Source: Oasisia sp. SBJ-2009 (lineage: Eukaryota; Annelida; Polychaeta; Sabellida; Siboglinidae). Taken from it: a DNA stretch of 64,000 bases. The stretch covers positions 18,161,555 through 18,225,554 of the forward strand of contig OZ024854.1 of the NCBI GenBank assembly GCA_964017155.1. The letters are read 5' to 3'. Position 1 is the stretch's first letter, and each line of letters opens with the position of its first letter. A program made the translations under genes and the position numbers. Positions 21,415-35,500 of this stretch are shown piece by piece. The notes under the pieces are model-generated. The model ran no database searches. It was not told where the DNA came from and saw nothing but the letters and a program-made list of their open reading frames with translations.

Positions 21415-23055
21415 TACGTTTAACTTACTATGGTGTAAGGTACGGTCGACTTGGTGGACAGTCTAACTTTAAAAAATAAAAGCAAACGTGGTTTTTATGT
21501 GTAAAAAATACGTAGCTCGATTGATTCCAAACTGAAATGTCATGGTGTGTTTTTACAATGTGCAAGTTACAATTAATTATATGTATACATATGTTCCTAT
21601 TTATTTTCTATTTGTTATCAATTGCGTTTGTAATGAGGCAATTAGCAAAGCATGTACATATTCATAATTATACCGATATGATTTTGGCACACCCTGTTGT
21701 GAGCGACCACCTGTCTCGAGAGACAGGTTTTGTTGTGCTGAAGGGCCGATCGCCCAAGACAGGTTTTACTGCATCGCTTGTCTTCGACGGGATAACCATG
21801 TGAGTACTTGTTGAGTTAGCAATGTGTACCGAATGTATCGCCTCCATACATTGAATACAGAATTTGGCATTCCCAAAATGACAAGCAGAAAGAAGAGATG
21901 CGACCCAAGAGGGGGAGTGGGGAATCGCCTTAAGAAGTCTGGATACAGACCGTCACATTATCCTTTGTGCGAATATTCGAAATAAAACTGTCGACCCTAC
22001 GGCCTAACTACGCACGACTCGAGTTACCGACACGGCAGCTTACTGTTTCATCGAGACCTGGCTAGTTACACTGTTATCTACGCTTTATCAGAAATAAGCA
22101 TTGGAAGTAGGCTGTGTATGATGGTGGATAACAAATGGGTCACGAACTTCTGCATACGAGAGTGCATCAGCATACAATCCTACAAAATATTGTGTCTTGT
22201 TTCGACCACACTACCTCCCACGTGAACTAAGTGACGGTCATAATTATAGGTCTACCTACTGGCCCGGACTATACAGGGGCAGCCGAGCGTGTCAACAGGG
22301 CAGAGTTGTTCAACAGTGAACATACGATCAGTAGGTCAGTTGTTTGTGCTAGGTGACTGTACTTATACTTTTTAATATACTTAATTTAACCAGTTTTAAT
22401 GCTGATTAGTATTCTTATCTTATCATTTTAATGTGTCTTATCAACTGTACTAGGATGACCAATTTTATCAGTGACATTTTAATGTGTAACTAACTGAAGC
22501 AATAACAATAAAGCCTTTTGGTTCATATTATGTTGAGTCTGGGAGATCACACAATCAACAAATAATTCAGTCTGTTATATAAATAATGAAAAAACTTACA
22601 ACATACATGCGATATGGTTTAATAATTGTTTGCTTTTAGTACAGAAAGGCTACTTGTTCTCTGAAGTGCAGCCAGTCAATGATTACGAATGCAAACAAAC
22701 GTTCAGTGAAGAGGTTTCGTTAATGAAATTGCAACATAAAAATAACTAAATACTATGAAAGTAAAAAGTAGTGATAAATGTACTTTGTTACATATAAAAG
22801 TAATCTAAATCAATGTATAACGTTACTTACCAGCACGGCACGAATGTTAACAAATTTAATATAATTTATTTTACAGCTGAAAGCGCTGAATGCATCAGTA
22901 AAATGCAGTCGCAGCTCGTAAGCACACAAGGCAATTGTTTTTATGTACATAAGACACATATTTTACTCATTTACTATATTCACAAAATCATTGTACATCC
23001 TCAAGACGATCCAACTAATTCTTTGACACATAACACATTAGCACCACACTCCATA
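21415..23055. other. gene-free stretch and BARD1 3' UTR
   Basis: No transposon or gene was recognised between the Gypsy element and BARD1. The right end must hold the BARD1 3' UTR. Its length is unknown; one polyadenylation-signal candidate lies at 22,865-22,870. Confidence 0.5.
22865..22870 (-). terminator. BARD1: candidate polyadenylation signal of BARD1
   Basis: AATAAA on the minus strand, about 190 bases after the BARD1 stop codon. The region is AT-rich, so a chance match is possible. Confidence 0.4.
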
Positions 23056-23525
23056 TCATGACGCGTTCTTGAGATATTCGGCTGGGTCCAGAAGTCGGAA
23101 GTTGGCGATGCAATCGAGCAGCCATGCCACAGGGACATCACATCTCCTCGCCCCGCACATCTGGGGCTGTACGTTGACGTCATCGTGAACCACATAGAAG
23201 CAGCACTGGGCCAGGCGCTGGTCCGCTCTCGCGTGGTACGGGATCACAAACTCGGACAGAGCCATTGTCTCTGGCTTTGGCTCCCTGTGTAGCACCGTCC
23301 CACCCCCCGTCTTCACCAACAGGGTAATTTCGTCTCTGGCTGGAGTGGGGGGAATGAAGTCCCCTCGCAGGTAGAAGGAACAGCCATCAAAGAGTCCGGG
23401 TAGTTGCTGGTCGTGGTTGAGCCGCGCCCTCCGAGGAGTGAAGGAAGTGGGGGTGGTGCTGGAACCGGGAACCTCATAGGGGTCTTCTGCAACCATTCCC
23501 TTCGTTTCTAGGCATGCTCCAATCC
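23056..23525 (-). CDS. BARD1: BARD1 exon 11, BRCT1 end and BRCT2
   Basis: WIGACLETKG completes BRCT1; EDPYEVPG is the inter-BRCT linker; QQLPGLFDGCSFYLRGDF opens BRCT2, which closes with VPVAWLLDCIANFRLLDPAE, matching the human FIDCVMSFELLPL end. Stop TGA at 23,058-23,056. Acceptor TTTTCCAG. Confidence 0.95.
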
Positions 23526-26500
23526 CTGGAAAATGACAGGATTTAAAGTTGCATTCTGACATCTGACATTAAAAAAAAAAAATCCAATATACCAGCATTC
23601 CTCATACACTATATATTATTTTCCTGGACCACCTATCAACTTATTTTCACATAATATGCCATGTTAAGATAAAAAGGTGCAAAACACGAAAAAAATGATC
23701 TGGCGTTAATAAAAATTCACTGATTGGTTTAGACCTCGATGAAGGAAATTCCAATGAAAAGCGCTGTCAGACATGCGCAATGATACATGTAAACAAGACG
23801 TTTCCGGCATGCAGCATTGCCGCCGTTGTTTTCGTCTGTAGTGATGATGATGATGATATAATATATTTATTCAGGATGGCTCAGCTAAATACAGTGCACA
23901 TTAAAATATACACTAGATTTCTTTTCAGTGAGGTCCTCGTACACACAATCGTACAGTCATGCAATATAAGAAAATATAAAATAAATATAAAGAATAAAAA
24001 AAAAATGTAAAATATATGACGTAACAGACATAAGATATAAATTAAGTTAAAACATAAAATCTACATTAAGATAAAACATGGTATGACTCCTAGTTAAGTT
24101 GCCAACAACACAGTTTGTTGAAGTACTCTATATAAGGTGATTAAAACATGTCTTACATTTATCTTTGAACTCTTTGTAGCTTTGACTAGTTTTGACAGTG
24201 TTATTTAGAGTATTGAAAAGCACAGCGCCTTCTTAGCAGAAAAGATTCTTACCTGCATTGCAGGTGACACGTGGTATAAACAGATTACAGTTAGCATTTC
24301 TGGTCGAGTAGGAGTGAAAGTCTTTGGCACGTATAAATTTGCCACGGAGATATGAGGGTACATCCCCCAGCAGGCATTTGCCAACCATTAACATTTTGTG
24401 TAGCTTTATTTTATTTTGGGATGTTAGCCATCCGAGTGAGCTATGCATGGTTGATATGCGAGTCCGCCGCCTACATCATAGAATGACTCTGCACGCTTTG
24501 TTTTGTAGTTTTTGTATTCGTTTAAGATTACTTTGAGGTCCCTTGGACCACATGATGTCCCCGTAATCGATGATGGGGGCTATCATAGTTTTGAAGAGAG
24601 TGTTTGCGGTGGTTGTAGAGATGAAAGGCCGAATTCGTGACTGCACACCGATGCGTTGCGATATTTTTTTACTGATGCAGTCTACATGTTTTTTCCAGTT
24701 TAGAGAAGGATCAAACCAAAGGCCCAGGTATTTGAAGCAACTGACTTGTTCCAAAGATTCCCCGTTAATGTTGAGTTTAAGTCCCCCCCTCCCGTTTCGA
24801 CAGATGTTGTTGAGTACCAAAGAGCATTGTTTTAGTTTTGTTTGCGTTCAGAGTCAATCTATTCACATTGAGCCACTTGCTGACGGTTTCTAAGTCATCA
24901 TTCAATTGCATCTGGGTGTTTTCTATACATTTCCCAGAGACAAAGAATGCTGTATCATCTGCATACAGAACCACCTTACTGTGCTTAAGCACGCTCGGTA
25001 GATCATTGATATACAGGGTGAATAGCAACGGCCCTAATACTGAACCTTGGGGCACACCAAAATTGATTGGTAACACACTGGATGCAGCTTCGTTAAATCT
25101 TACATGTTGTGTACGGTTAGTAAAATAATCCCTAAACCAAAACAATTCTGTTTCCTGGATACCTATGGCAGAGACTTTATGCAACAATATATTTGTATCT
25201 ACAGTATCAAAGGCTTTCTTTAAGTCAAGGAATATAGCACCTGTGATGTTACCATGTTGTCTTTGATCATATAGGTAGTCAGAAACATCAAGCAGAGCTG
25301 TGGTTGTTGAATACCCAGATCGAAAGCCTGATTGAAACGGATTTAGGATGTTATGCTTAGTGACGTGGGCATACAGTTGGTCATGGATCAGTCTTTCAAA
25401 CATTTTCATGCATAAAGGAAGTACAGATATTGGTCTATAGTTAGAGGTATTCTGACGATCTCCCTCTTTAAAAACAGGAGTCACGACTGCCTGTTTCCAC
25501 TCACTCGGGATCGTTCCTGTCAACAGTGAGAAATTATATATAGTTGCCAAAGGAAGCGAGAGTTCATTGGCGGCCACTTTAAGTGATCTAGCCATGATAT
25601 TGTCAGTGCCGTGTGCTTTTGAAATGCTAAGTCCAGAGAGTAGCGTCATCACCTCAGATGCAGTTATAAATTTAAATTTAAAAGACTCGTAGCCTGATGA
25701 TGGGATGACAGGAGGGTCTGCCTGGTTAGCAAACTGAGTAGCCAGGTCACTGCCGACGGTCGTGAAGAAGGTGTTAAACGCATTGGCAATTCCCAGCGGA
25801 TCAGACACCTCCTCGTCCCCCACCATCACACTTACAGTCGGGATAGATGTAGACTTGGGAAGCAATTGTTTTATGTTAGCCCATAATGATTTTGGCTTAT
25901 TGGCACTTTCTCTGATGATTGTATCATAGTAATCTTTTTTAGCATTTCTTAAACAGGTTCTCGTCTTATTTCGTTGGACTCGGTAATTTTGATAGTTACT
26001 AGGTGATTTCGAACGTATTGCAACTCGTCTAAGGTGATCACGCTTGTACATTTGTTCTCGCAAATCAACGGTAATCCAGGGCATGTCACTACCACGTACC
26101 CTGGATTCTCTTAGCGGTGCATGAGTGTTTGTAACATGTAAAACAAATGATTTAAATATATCCCAAGCAGAGTCTATTGTTTTAGACTGCAGTAATTCAT
26201 TAAGTGGGAAGTTTGCACAATCATCTTGGTATTTAGCCTCATCAAACATTTTCCAATTCCGAGATGTTACATACTTAGGAGGCAATTTTATGGACTTACA
26301 CTTTTTCACACAATATACAAGATCATGGTCCGTGATACCAAGTGGAGTTACTCCAGAGTTCACCAGATTTTCTGGGTGCGACGTGAATATTAAGTCTATG
26401 ATCGAGGCCGAGGTAGCGGTGGTTCGCGTGGCTTGGGTGATGAGTTGGTGTAGTCCGTTGTCGCCGGTGCACTGGAGGAGCTCGGTGCCCCTATGTGTAC

Positions 26501-29500
26501 TCACGTCCAGGTTAAAGTCACCGAGTAGAAACGTTTCCGTGTTGTCGAGAGGAAGGCGGTGTAGTTCTTCGTCAAGTTCATCGATGAACATGGGTAGCGA
26601 GTCACTAGGTGGTCTATACATGCCTCCCACCACAAATGGCCGTTGGCGAGCCACACAGATTTCGGTCCACATACATTCAGCGTTTGCCATTCTCGAGTTC
26701 ATCATAGGTTTGGCTAGGATGGGGTTCATTACATAACAAATGATGCCCCCACCACGCCTCGTGCGATCTTTCCGGTTAGCCACCGTGTAGCAGGGAATGG
26801 AGATTTCATTAGACGATATCGAACTGTCAAGTTTAGTTTCAGTCAACACAAGTATATCGACACGATAGTGTTGCAAAAACATTCTTAGTTCATCCAAGTT
26901 AGTCAGTAAGCTGTTAATGTTTAGATGAGCTAACACCAGCCCCTGGTGCAGAGGCTGGTGGGCGGTAACGACAGCGTCTGTGGACACATCAGGAGAGGCG
27001 ATTGTTACGGTAGATGGCACATCGAAGAACGAGTCGGAAAACGGGGGAAGTGAACACAAAGAGCAGAACCAAGTTTTGTTTGCCTGGTCTGGCTGACTCA
27101 GTCGGTTGTACTCGTCCACCGACATGTGTATACATCGTCGATGGGACCAAAGTTCGCAACCATCACAGAATATCCCGTGTTGGTTCGATTTGACTGGTTT
27201 TCCACAAGTCTTGCATGGAAACTTGAACGTAGGTGGCTTCCTGGTTGAATGTCCGTTTAATGTGCACGCCGAGTTGTTTACATTGCCATTTAGACTGTGT
27301 ACCCTTTTGTTGCCTAACAAAGGCCTCACAAAGGGGGTGGGTGTGTCACCGGTCAACGGTTTACGGTCAGCAGCCGGTGCAGCCGATGCCAACGGTCCCC
27401 TTGTTGGCTCCGCCCAGATGCCGATGGCCACAATCATGGGTAGAACTGCGAGCATGACGAGTCCGACCGTCACGCCTGGGTGACCACGTGGTCGGGGAGT
27501 CCGGTCGATGTTGCGATGGCGAGTGTTCATTCTTCCGTGACACGACGCGAATTGTCCTATTCGGGTTCGGTGTGTCAGCAGGTCAATAGGCATGGATTAA
27601 CGGCGGTCGTCACGCCTCAGCAATCACAACTATGTCGCAACACAGGTGTAGTAAAGGTGTAGTCACCGTACAAGCACACACGTACTGTATAAAAGTTACA
27701 AAATATAAAATGTCGTTGAATACTTTCTAAAACAGCACAGTCCAGCTTAAACCACATACCTTCATAAAATCATATGCAAAGACGCAATGCGTTTGGTTGG
27801 GTAAAAATACGTGAAAACGTAACATTGCCGAGAGGTTGTATTGGTGCAGCCGTATCACAGCCAAGTCAATTAGTGAGTCATCATTTTCATCGTCATCTTG
27901 ACTTATGTGGTATGTTTGATAGACATTTGTGTCGTAAAATCGTTGCGATGTATGACATGTGCTGAGGCGTAAAGGCCACATCGCAGCACATGATATTCCG
28001 TTGCAATGTTGAATGCACATCTTGATTGAAACATCGATTGTGTTTGACTTGGGCATGGCTGTCAGACGTGGCTACTCAGCCTTTTTTTTTGTAATATACT
28101 ACGGTAAAATATGAAGATTTCGTGGATGGTGTAGGCATGTCTAAGTGCTGGACAATGCTGATTAATAATGAATAATAATGGTGTTGAAATGTTTATAGAA
28201 AAAGTGCAAGCGCGGATTAAAATGGGCGAGCACGATACTTTAAGCACTGCCTGTTTGTGTTTCAGTGACAGTGCTGTCAGGCCTCCAGGCACTGCTTGAG
28301 AGGGAGCATTTACTGTTTTAGCTGTTAGTTTGTTCCAAGGTTCTAATGGTGCTACGAAGAAGGAGTGTTCAAAGTCTAAGGCTATGTGATAGGCTTGTAC
28401 CCGGGAATGTTGGACCATTAGTTGTGGGGGTTGGCGTATGACTATGTGCCCAGTCGCTAAATGTTCTGTGGCACAGTGAGTGCATGCATACTGGGTGTAT
28501 ATACAGAGGGATGTCAACTAAGCCCGTGCAGAAGTTTGTACGTCATAGTGAACCTGGATTCAGTGGGCCTAGCTGTGTGTCTATGGTGTTCTGGGTGGGG
28601 ACTGCCAATTCAGTATGTGGGCCATTCCATTGCAGTTGGACTACTATGTAACATGGCTATTACCATATTGGTAAACTGATTTTAAAATGGTTTTAGATAC
28701 TCTCACTTGATATTTCTCTCACTGCATTATTTGTGTGTACCTGATAGTTTACTGTGTGCATTGAGAAAGCACATATTTCATGAACTGACAAAATTGGGTT
28801 CCTGCAAATTTGACATCTCCAGAATGCATTGTACTATTTTCTGAATGTTTTGATTTTACTAACTGATATTTATCTGTCTGTTGGAATTAGTCCTCAGAAC
28901 ACTTGATCATTTGTTTCCACAGTATTACTGCGATATGTTATCAGTCAGTAATGGTGTTACATTACCCCAGGCAATGCCTAGGCCAAGAGAGAAGCCTGAA
29001 TAGAATAGTCTTACTTGGAGTAACTGAATAAATATATCAAACAAAATGTATGTTTGTAACAATGGTAGTTGCTAATGTCTCGGTTTTAGTTGTTGGTTCG
29101 ATCCCAACAGGTATTGCACTCCATGCAAAATTACCCCTGGCATGGGCTTATTGACCGAAACATTGCATACCATCATGACATTTTATTGATAATGATATTT
29201 AATACAAATTCCTCATATCTAATATTTTTTACATTTCATTAATTGAATATTAATATGTTCCATTCATCATGTAATAGTAATAGGAAGGAAATTAAGTGCA
29301 GGTGTAATAGTAATATATTATATTACAATGCAATCGACTCCATGACTATGTCTACAGATGTTATGGTTATCATGACTACTAACGCTGTAGTGCAGATTTT
29401 AAATAAATATCTTATTCATAGTTGATTACACTATTTCTAAGTGATCGTACATTTGAATACTAATCATAACTGATATTTATGGTTTTGCTTTTTATTATAA

Positions 29501-32500
29501 ACTCTAGCCTCCCAACACAATCTTTATTTCCAGCATATCTATGTAAAGCCAATGTTCTGAAATGATATTACAGACGCTAGCATACAAATTATACACTTAA
29601 ATACCTGTCTCACAGTTTATTAATTTACTGTATTGTTTATCAGATACAGTATTATTGTGGTTTTAATATCATCAGTATGCAAACATTGTAGAACAAATTG
29701 TTATATTATTGTTTCTAATATCTTACACACACAAACATATATATAATATATATATATGTATGAGCAGCCTTCGCAGACTAATTGCAGTGTGGCTGGATGC
29801 TTTCCAGAACACACACTTTTACTATTATACCATTAATGTATACCTTTGTGTTCTTTTGCTACATACTTTCTAACTGGGTGGCAGAAGTACCGTTCTATCC
29901 TCAATATCGATATTCCTGTCTGCCAAAACTGGTTACCTTCACGGCAAATCACCTTTCATCACACCGATTGTTTTCAACCTTCAAAATACCTATTGATCCC
30001 AACTTCAATGTTGACTGGATGACATGTGGAAAATCCAAATCTTCCATAGCTTTAAATGTCAATGTAATAGAAGAGGAGCTGCTGTACCTTCAAGTTGTGG
30101 TTTTGCTTATTCTGGCTCACATTTACAAGGTAAGATGTACACGAAAACTTGAAGATCAACAGCGACTGTTACTTATTCTCAATACCCACAGCGGTCTACT
30201 TGCTATTCCAAAATAAACCAGGACTCTTGCACTTGGATGTTTGCTTCACCCATCTCCAACAAAAGGGATACATCGTATTTTCAGCCAATACAAACATGGT
30301 CGTATGTCCAGGGGTATTACCCCGTATAGGTAACATAACTTAGAAACTTTACAGGTATATTCTATGAATGTACATTAGAAACTGGGATAAAAATTAGAGA
30401 TGTGTTCATCTTAGTTTGGACTGTATGAATTTGTGATCATGCAACATCAGATAGCAGCATTATTTCATCTTGGTTTGGACTGTATGAATTTGTGATCATG
30501 CAACATCAGATAGCAGCATAATATTTCATCTTGGTTTGGACTGTATGAATTTGTGATCATGCAACATCAGATAGCAGCATAATATTTCATCTTGGTTTGG
30601 ACTGTATGAATTTGTGATCATGCAACATCAGATAGCAGCATATATTGATTCAGAGGCGCCCTCTAGGGGAATCTCTTAGCTAAATGCTAGGATTTAAAAA
30701 AATGTAATAAATAAAATCCAGAGCAAGAAAAACATTTACATTTTTAACAGGTTGCTAACACACATTTAGAAAATACACCAGGAACATTTAGTTGTGTTAC
30801 CTGTACAACTAAAAAAGACACCCGGATAGTTGATAATGCCTAGAGAAATATAAGTGTGACACCATATACCAGTCAGTCTTACTGAGAAGGTCCCCTGACG
30901 GAGACGAGATGCAAAGAGGGGCTTACACTGTGTGGAGACGACCCACTTGCCAGCGAGTATGGTGACAAGATACTTGAGTGTTCTTGCACATGTCCCGGCT
31001 GCGTTTACTGACGTCACCAGGTGTGTCACTGCAAGCAACAGGGAGCAGTTATTATTTCACCTGTTGCTACTGATAGGTCATTTAATTTTTTTCTTAGTGG
31101 TAAAATAGAGTCTTTATAAACTTTGTAAAATGTAGTACATTTAAAGTAGCTTCTAATAGATATTTAAAAACGGATCGCAAAAAATAATTTTCGGTGTGTA
31201 AATGTGAGTATATATCGAGACAGTGGGGGGGGGGGGGGGGCGGCGAGAGAGAATGTGTGCATTATTGTTGTGTGTCAAAAATATTTTACCAGTCTACATG
31301 CAGCACAAATACCTAAATAAAATATCACCATGTACAGATTACTACAAGAAAACAATATTTCACAATAATAACTTTTTATAGTATATATATATATATATAT
31401 ATTTGTTTACTGAAACACAAACTGTTTGATATATTAATGTAATTAATATTATCATAATATGCACAAAACTGTGGAGCTCATTGAAAAACAGACAGTTTGG
31501 CAGTCTACCAGGAGGTCATCAATAAATCCGTGCAAATAACAGGAAATAAACAAATTGCCTACATGTAAAATATGTGGATCCAAAGAAGAATCTCATCCCT
31601 GATAACTTAATTTAATACAGATAACAGTATAGAAAGACGTGCCTTCGTGAGAGAATGAATCGACAATTCGTGCGTGAAGCATGGCAGCACACGACTGAAC
31701 GAGATCTCGCTGGTCATGGGTCATGCTTGTCATCAGTAATGTCACCTGGGCACACCCTTCGCTCTGTGACAACTACAGGACAACAACACGGGCTACTCAA
31801 TCTCGGTGTCAGTACGGATTCAATCACGAACCAAAATTCAAGTTTGCAATCGTTTTTTAATCTTTGAACATTGCCTAATGCAGTTATAACTAGATACGTT
31901 ACATAAATACGCATTATGAATATGACTACTGTACCTGTGTTAAGTGACATGACACATCAAGTGGTGATGAGATCAACTGTCAGCTGAACAACACAGCTCG
32001 CTTATCTGTCTACATAATATTCCAGACAAGAAATGTAGAATAACTGTAATTAGACTGAGGGCTCATCTCATAATGTGGACAGACATGGGCGCAAATAAAT
32101 TTGTATTTGTGTAAGTATTTAAATAGTTTTTAAAAAGTATTTGTGTTTGATGTTTAGGAATTAAAAGTATTTGTATTTAAACACTTTCCTGAAGTATTTG
32201 ATATTTAAAATACTTTTTCAAATATTAATAAATAGTGCCTCACGGACACCTTCCAACAGCTGATGTTTCTGAGATGACATTAAACACTGAACAATAGCCA
32301 TAACACACCTAATACTGGACCCCTTTGAATGGAAACACTAATGACAATAAACTTGATGTCTCGAACTCTCGATATATAATTTGCTCTTCTTTTATCTATA
32401 ATAGTAACATATCCTGAATGTGAAAAGTATTTAAAACATATTTGAAAAGAATATTTGAAATACCTTCAAATATATAATTTTAAATACATTTGCATTTAAA

Positions 32501-35500
32501 AGTATTTGTATACGAATCACTCAAGAATATTTGTACGTAAATATATTTCAATATTATTTGATCCCATGTCTGAATGTGGATGACAGGTATGAGACAAAAT
32601 GACTTCCATTTGGTGAGTTTAGTCTGGTGTTCGCGTCATAGGATATTGGCGTAAGTTGTTCTGAACTTATCCGTGGGGGACACAGGAAATACGCACCTGA
32701 GAGAGCAAACAAGGCTGAACATCTAGTACCGTGGTGTGACACAAGGCGTTTCTGACTGCAGACGTCACAGCGAGGTCCAGCGATGTCTCGCCTCGGCTGT
32801 TTCTACAAACCACATAATAACCTACAGTGGACGCTCATCCTCTGTACTAGTGGTCTGAATGGAGAGGTGATCCTATTAGCAGAGTTACCTTTTATTTACT
32901 TTCATACTGCCTCACAAACTACACCTGGCAAATTGCCCATGAAAAGTGCTTGATTCTGTTGAATTGAATTAGTTTATTGACGTTCCCCAATGTGTTGCTT
33001 CATCCGCGAGAACAGTGCTAACACCCGCCTTAACTTGAAAACGGGTGCACATTTCTGGGAATTCCCGTGCGCAGCTGTTTATTTGAATATTTGTTACTAC
33101 ATCCCGAACACTGCATGTAACATGAGCAGCCTGTGGCTGTCACATGCTATCACATGACCAGAGGCGAACCACACTCCTTGTGGGTGATTTCATTGGCAGA
33201 CGTTAAGGACAGTTTTTGAAAGAGATGTGCAAGGGGTAGAGCTAATACTGACAAAATCAACCACAGCAATTCCTGGCGTGCGAGGATGCATAAAAGTACT
33301 CACCGTGCATTGATGTCAGCGCCATGAGACACGAGTAGACGCACACACTCAACGCGTGCATTGTCAACCGCATCATGCAATGGCGTATTGTTGCCGAAAC
33401 CGGGTATGTTGATGCCGGCCCCCCATTCCAGCAGCACAGTGGCGACATCTACATGGCCGTGATTGCACGCCTCGTGCTGCAAAGTAATAGGCGTTACTCT
33501 AACGATTAAAATATTTGTTTCAGTTTATGTTTGTTTGTGATGCCATCAGTTCTAGTAATTTACACCAACTGCAGCACAAAATCTGCAACAAAATATTTCT
33601 GTGTGCATTTGCACGCATGCATGTGAGAGGGTCGTTCACGATTGTCAACATTTTCTGAAGTGTTCAAATCGTAAGCTGGGTGAGGGTCCAAGGCTTCCAT
33701 ATGTACATTTAAAAACTGTTACAGCCTTCCTCCTATTGTTGGTATGTGTTAGCCGCAACAATGTCCATTTTTCGTGTACTCTTCGGGGACTCGGAGGCAC
33801 GAAAATTTTGCCAATTGTGGACGATCCCTAACGCCATCCATAGGTTGGACACTTTATGGGAATGTTCAAGATGGGCATTTTACAGAGAACGAACATTTTG
33901 TAGAAAATGGGAATTTTACCGATGATGGGTATTTTGTAGAGGACGGGCATTTATGCAAGTGAGTGTAATGACACGTCCTAAGTGGTGGGAGTGGGAGTGT
34001 TGTGGACTTACCAGAGGTGTCCAGCCAGCATGGTCCTTGGCACTCACTGCTGCTCCCGTCTCCAGTAACCTCTCTACAGCGACCACATCACCCTACGACA
34101 CGGAGAACACACAACTTGTGACATTGAAAGCGAGAGTATTCTCACCAGAATTTGTGTTGGAGCGATTTTGATTAAGACTAGGTTTTGAGCAATTTACACA
34201 ACGTGCACCAGTTATTAATTATCACCATTACAGTATTTGAACTTGTGATAATAATAAGGTAACATCTTTTGCGCTCACACCCTTGGACACCAAGCTCGGA
34301 GTTGCTAAAAAAACCAGGATTGATCAATCTCAACATCCATACGCAGTATTCCGATTTTCAACAGATGTCAATGATATGTCATAGACTAAAGAGCTAAGGT
34401 GCAAAAGCAACGTAATAAGAGTTAAGTTTTTGAATGACGACAGAATTATGTAATAGTTTCTACTCTTGTAACACCAAGAGGGAACACGTTCTAAAGAGTT
34501 CAAAAAGTAACAAAAAGGTCAAAAGTAGAGAATCAAAACCAGATGTTCACTCACTTTTCTTACAGAAGTAAGCAACGATTGTAAGCAACGATTGCAAATG
34601 CAATGGAACCATGTAGGAAATGTCTGACCACTCAAAACGGTCAAGAAAAAGTATATAACTGCCTTTATTGTTCTTTAGACATCGACAGTTAGTAGATCAG
34701 GGCCCACATGTATACATATGGATCTATGACATGGTGCTAAACAATCAAACACACCTTGATGGCGGCCAAGTGAAGCAACGTCTCTCCTCTGACATTTCTC
34801 TTTGTCACCGAAGCCGGACTTGACATAGTGCTGGTGGAGAGGACGCCACACATCTTGCTGCTGACGGACACTGGAGTGACGCCACCTAGTTGGCTGAACC
34901 ACCCCTGTCCCGCTCTGCTGGGGGTCTGGGGCAAGGGGGACAGCGATGACCGAAGGGAAGTGGAAATGTGTCTGTGTGGCGCACTCTGGTGTGTTTTTGA
35001 TGAAACGACACATGCGTTTCTCTTCTTCGATGACGACTGGGGGAGTCGTCTTGTATCATGGATATCGGGGCTGTTTAATGACTGGTTTGGTGATGCACAC
35101 CCCAAATCACTTGTATCTGCACCCACACTGTTTCGAATGTCTTGTTTGCTCTGATCCGGCTGTTCATGTGGGTCTGATAACAACCCAGAATCAACGCGAG
35201 ATCGTCTGTGTTTTGAAGTGTTGCCTTTAGAGCCAGGTTCTGACTTTAGCAGGTGACATTCTGTCACTTTAGTCAGTCTTCGAGTATTCTGTTGTCTTGT
35301 CATCTTGCTACAGACCAGCTCAGTGTCTGCGACATCCTCTCCCATCTCTGTCATGTCTATAGAGACAACAAAACAAGTTTAAATAACAAAATCGGTATTT
35401 ACGACATTATTACTAATATGTGGTTACCTTTATAAGTTTGCCTTAATTTCACATATTGTAATGTTTTGGTAATGAAAAAACATTGGTGTTGCCTGATTGG

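Larger units (their letters stand above)
23838..27600 (-). mobile_element. LINE C: PHD-endonuclease-RT retrotransposon in the last BARD1 intron
   Basis: Same strand as BARD1. The 5' end is approximate; the 3' end is a polyadenylation-like CCTGAATAAATATATT followed by an ATC-repeat tail on the minus strand (23,838-23,866). One long frame is nearly complete, with two frameshifts close to its end. This type differs from LINE A and B: a PHD finger precedes the endonuclease. Such an order is known from CR1/Jockey-like elements. It adds about 3.7 kb to the intron but no obvious splice disruption. Confidence 0.9.

Noticed and set aside
21537..21803. 88-codon plus-strand frame with a hydrophobic start
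   Set aside because: Looks like a chance frame; no signal-peptide cleavage site, no donor or acceptor, no family recognised.
23780..24010. plus-strand frame over the 3' end of LINE C
   Set aside because: It is the antisense of the LINE 3' UTR and tail; opening is due to AT-rich low complexity.
29782..30216. 144-codon plus-strand open frame within the last BARD1 intron
   Set aside because: It starts at a non-ATG codon inside a SINE fragment, shows no domain and is antisense to BARD1. A donor-like GTAAGA lies at 30,130, but no partner exon was found.
33873..33953. 6-residue repeat peptide in a plus-strand frame
   Set aside because: It lies in a BARD1 intron on the opposite strand, is very short and is explained by an 18-bp tandem repeat.
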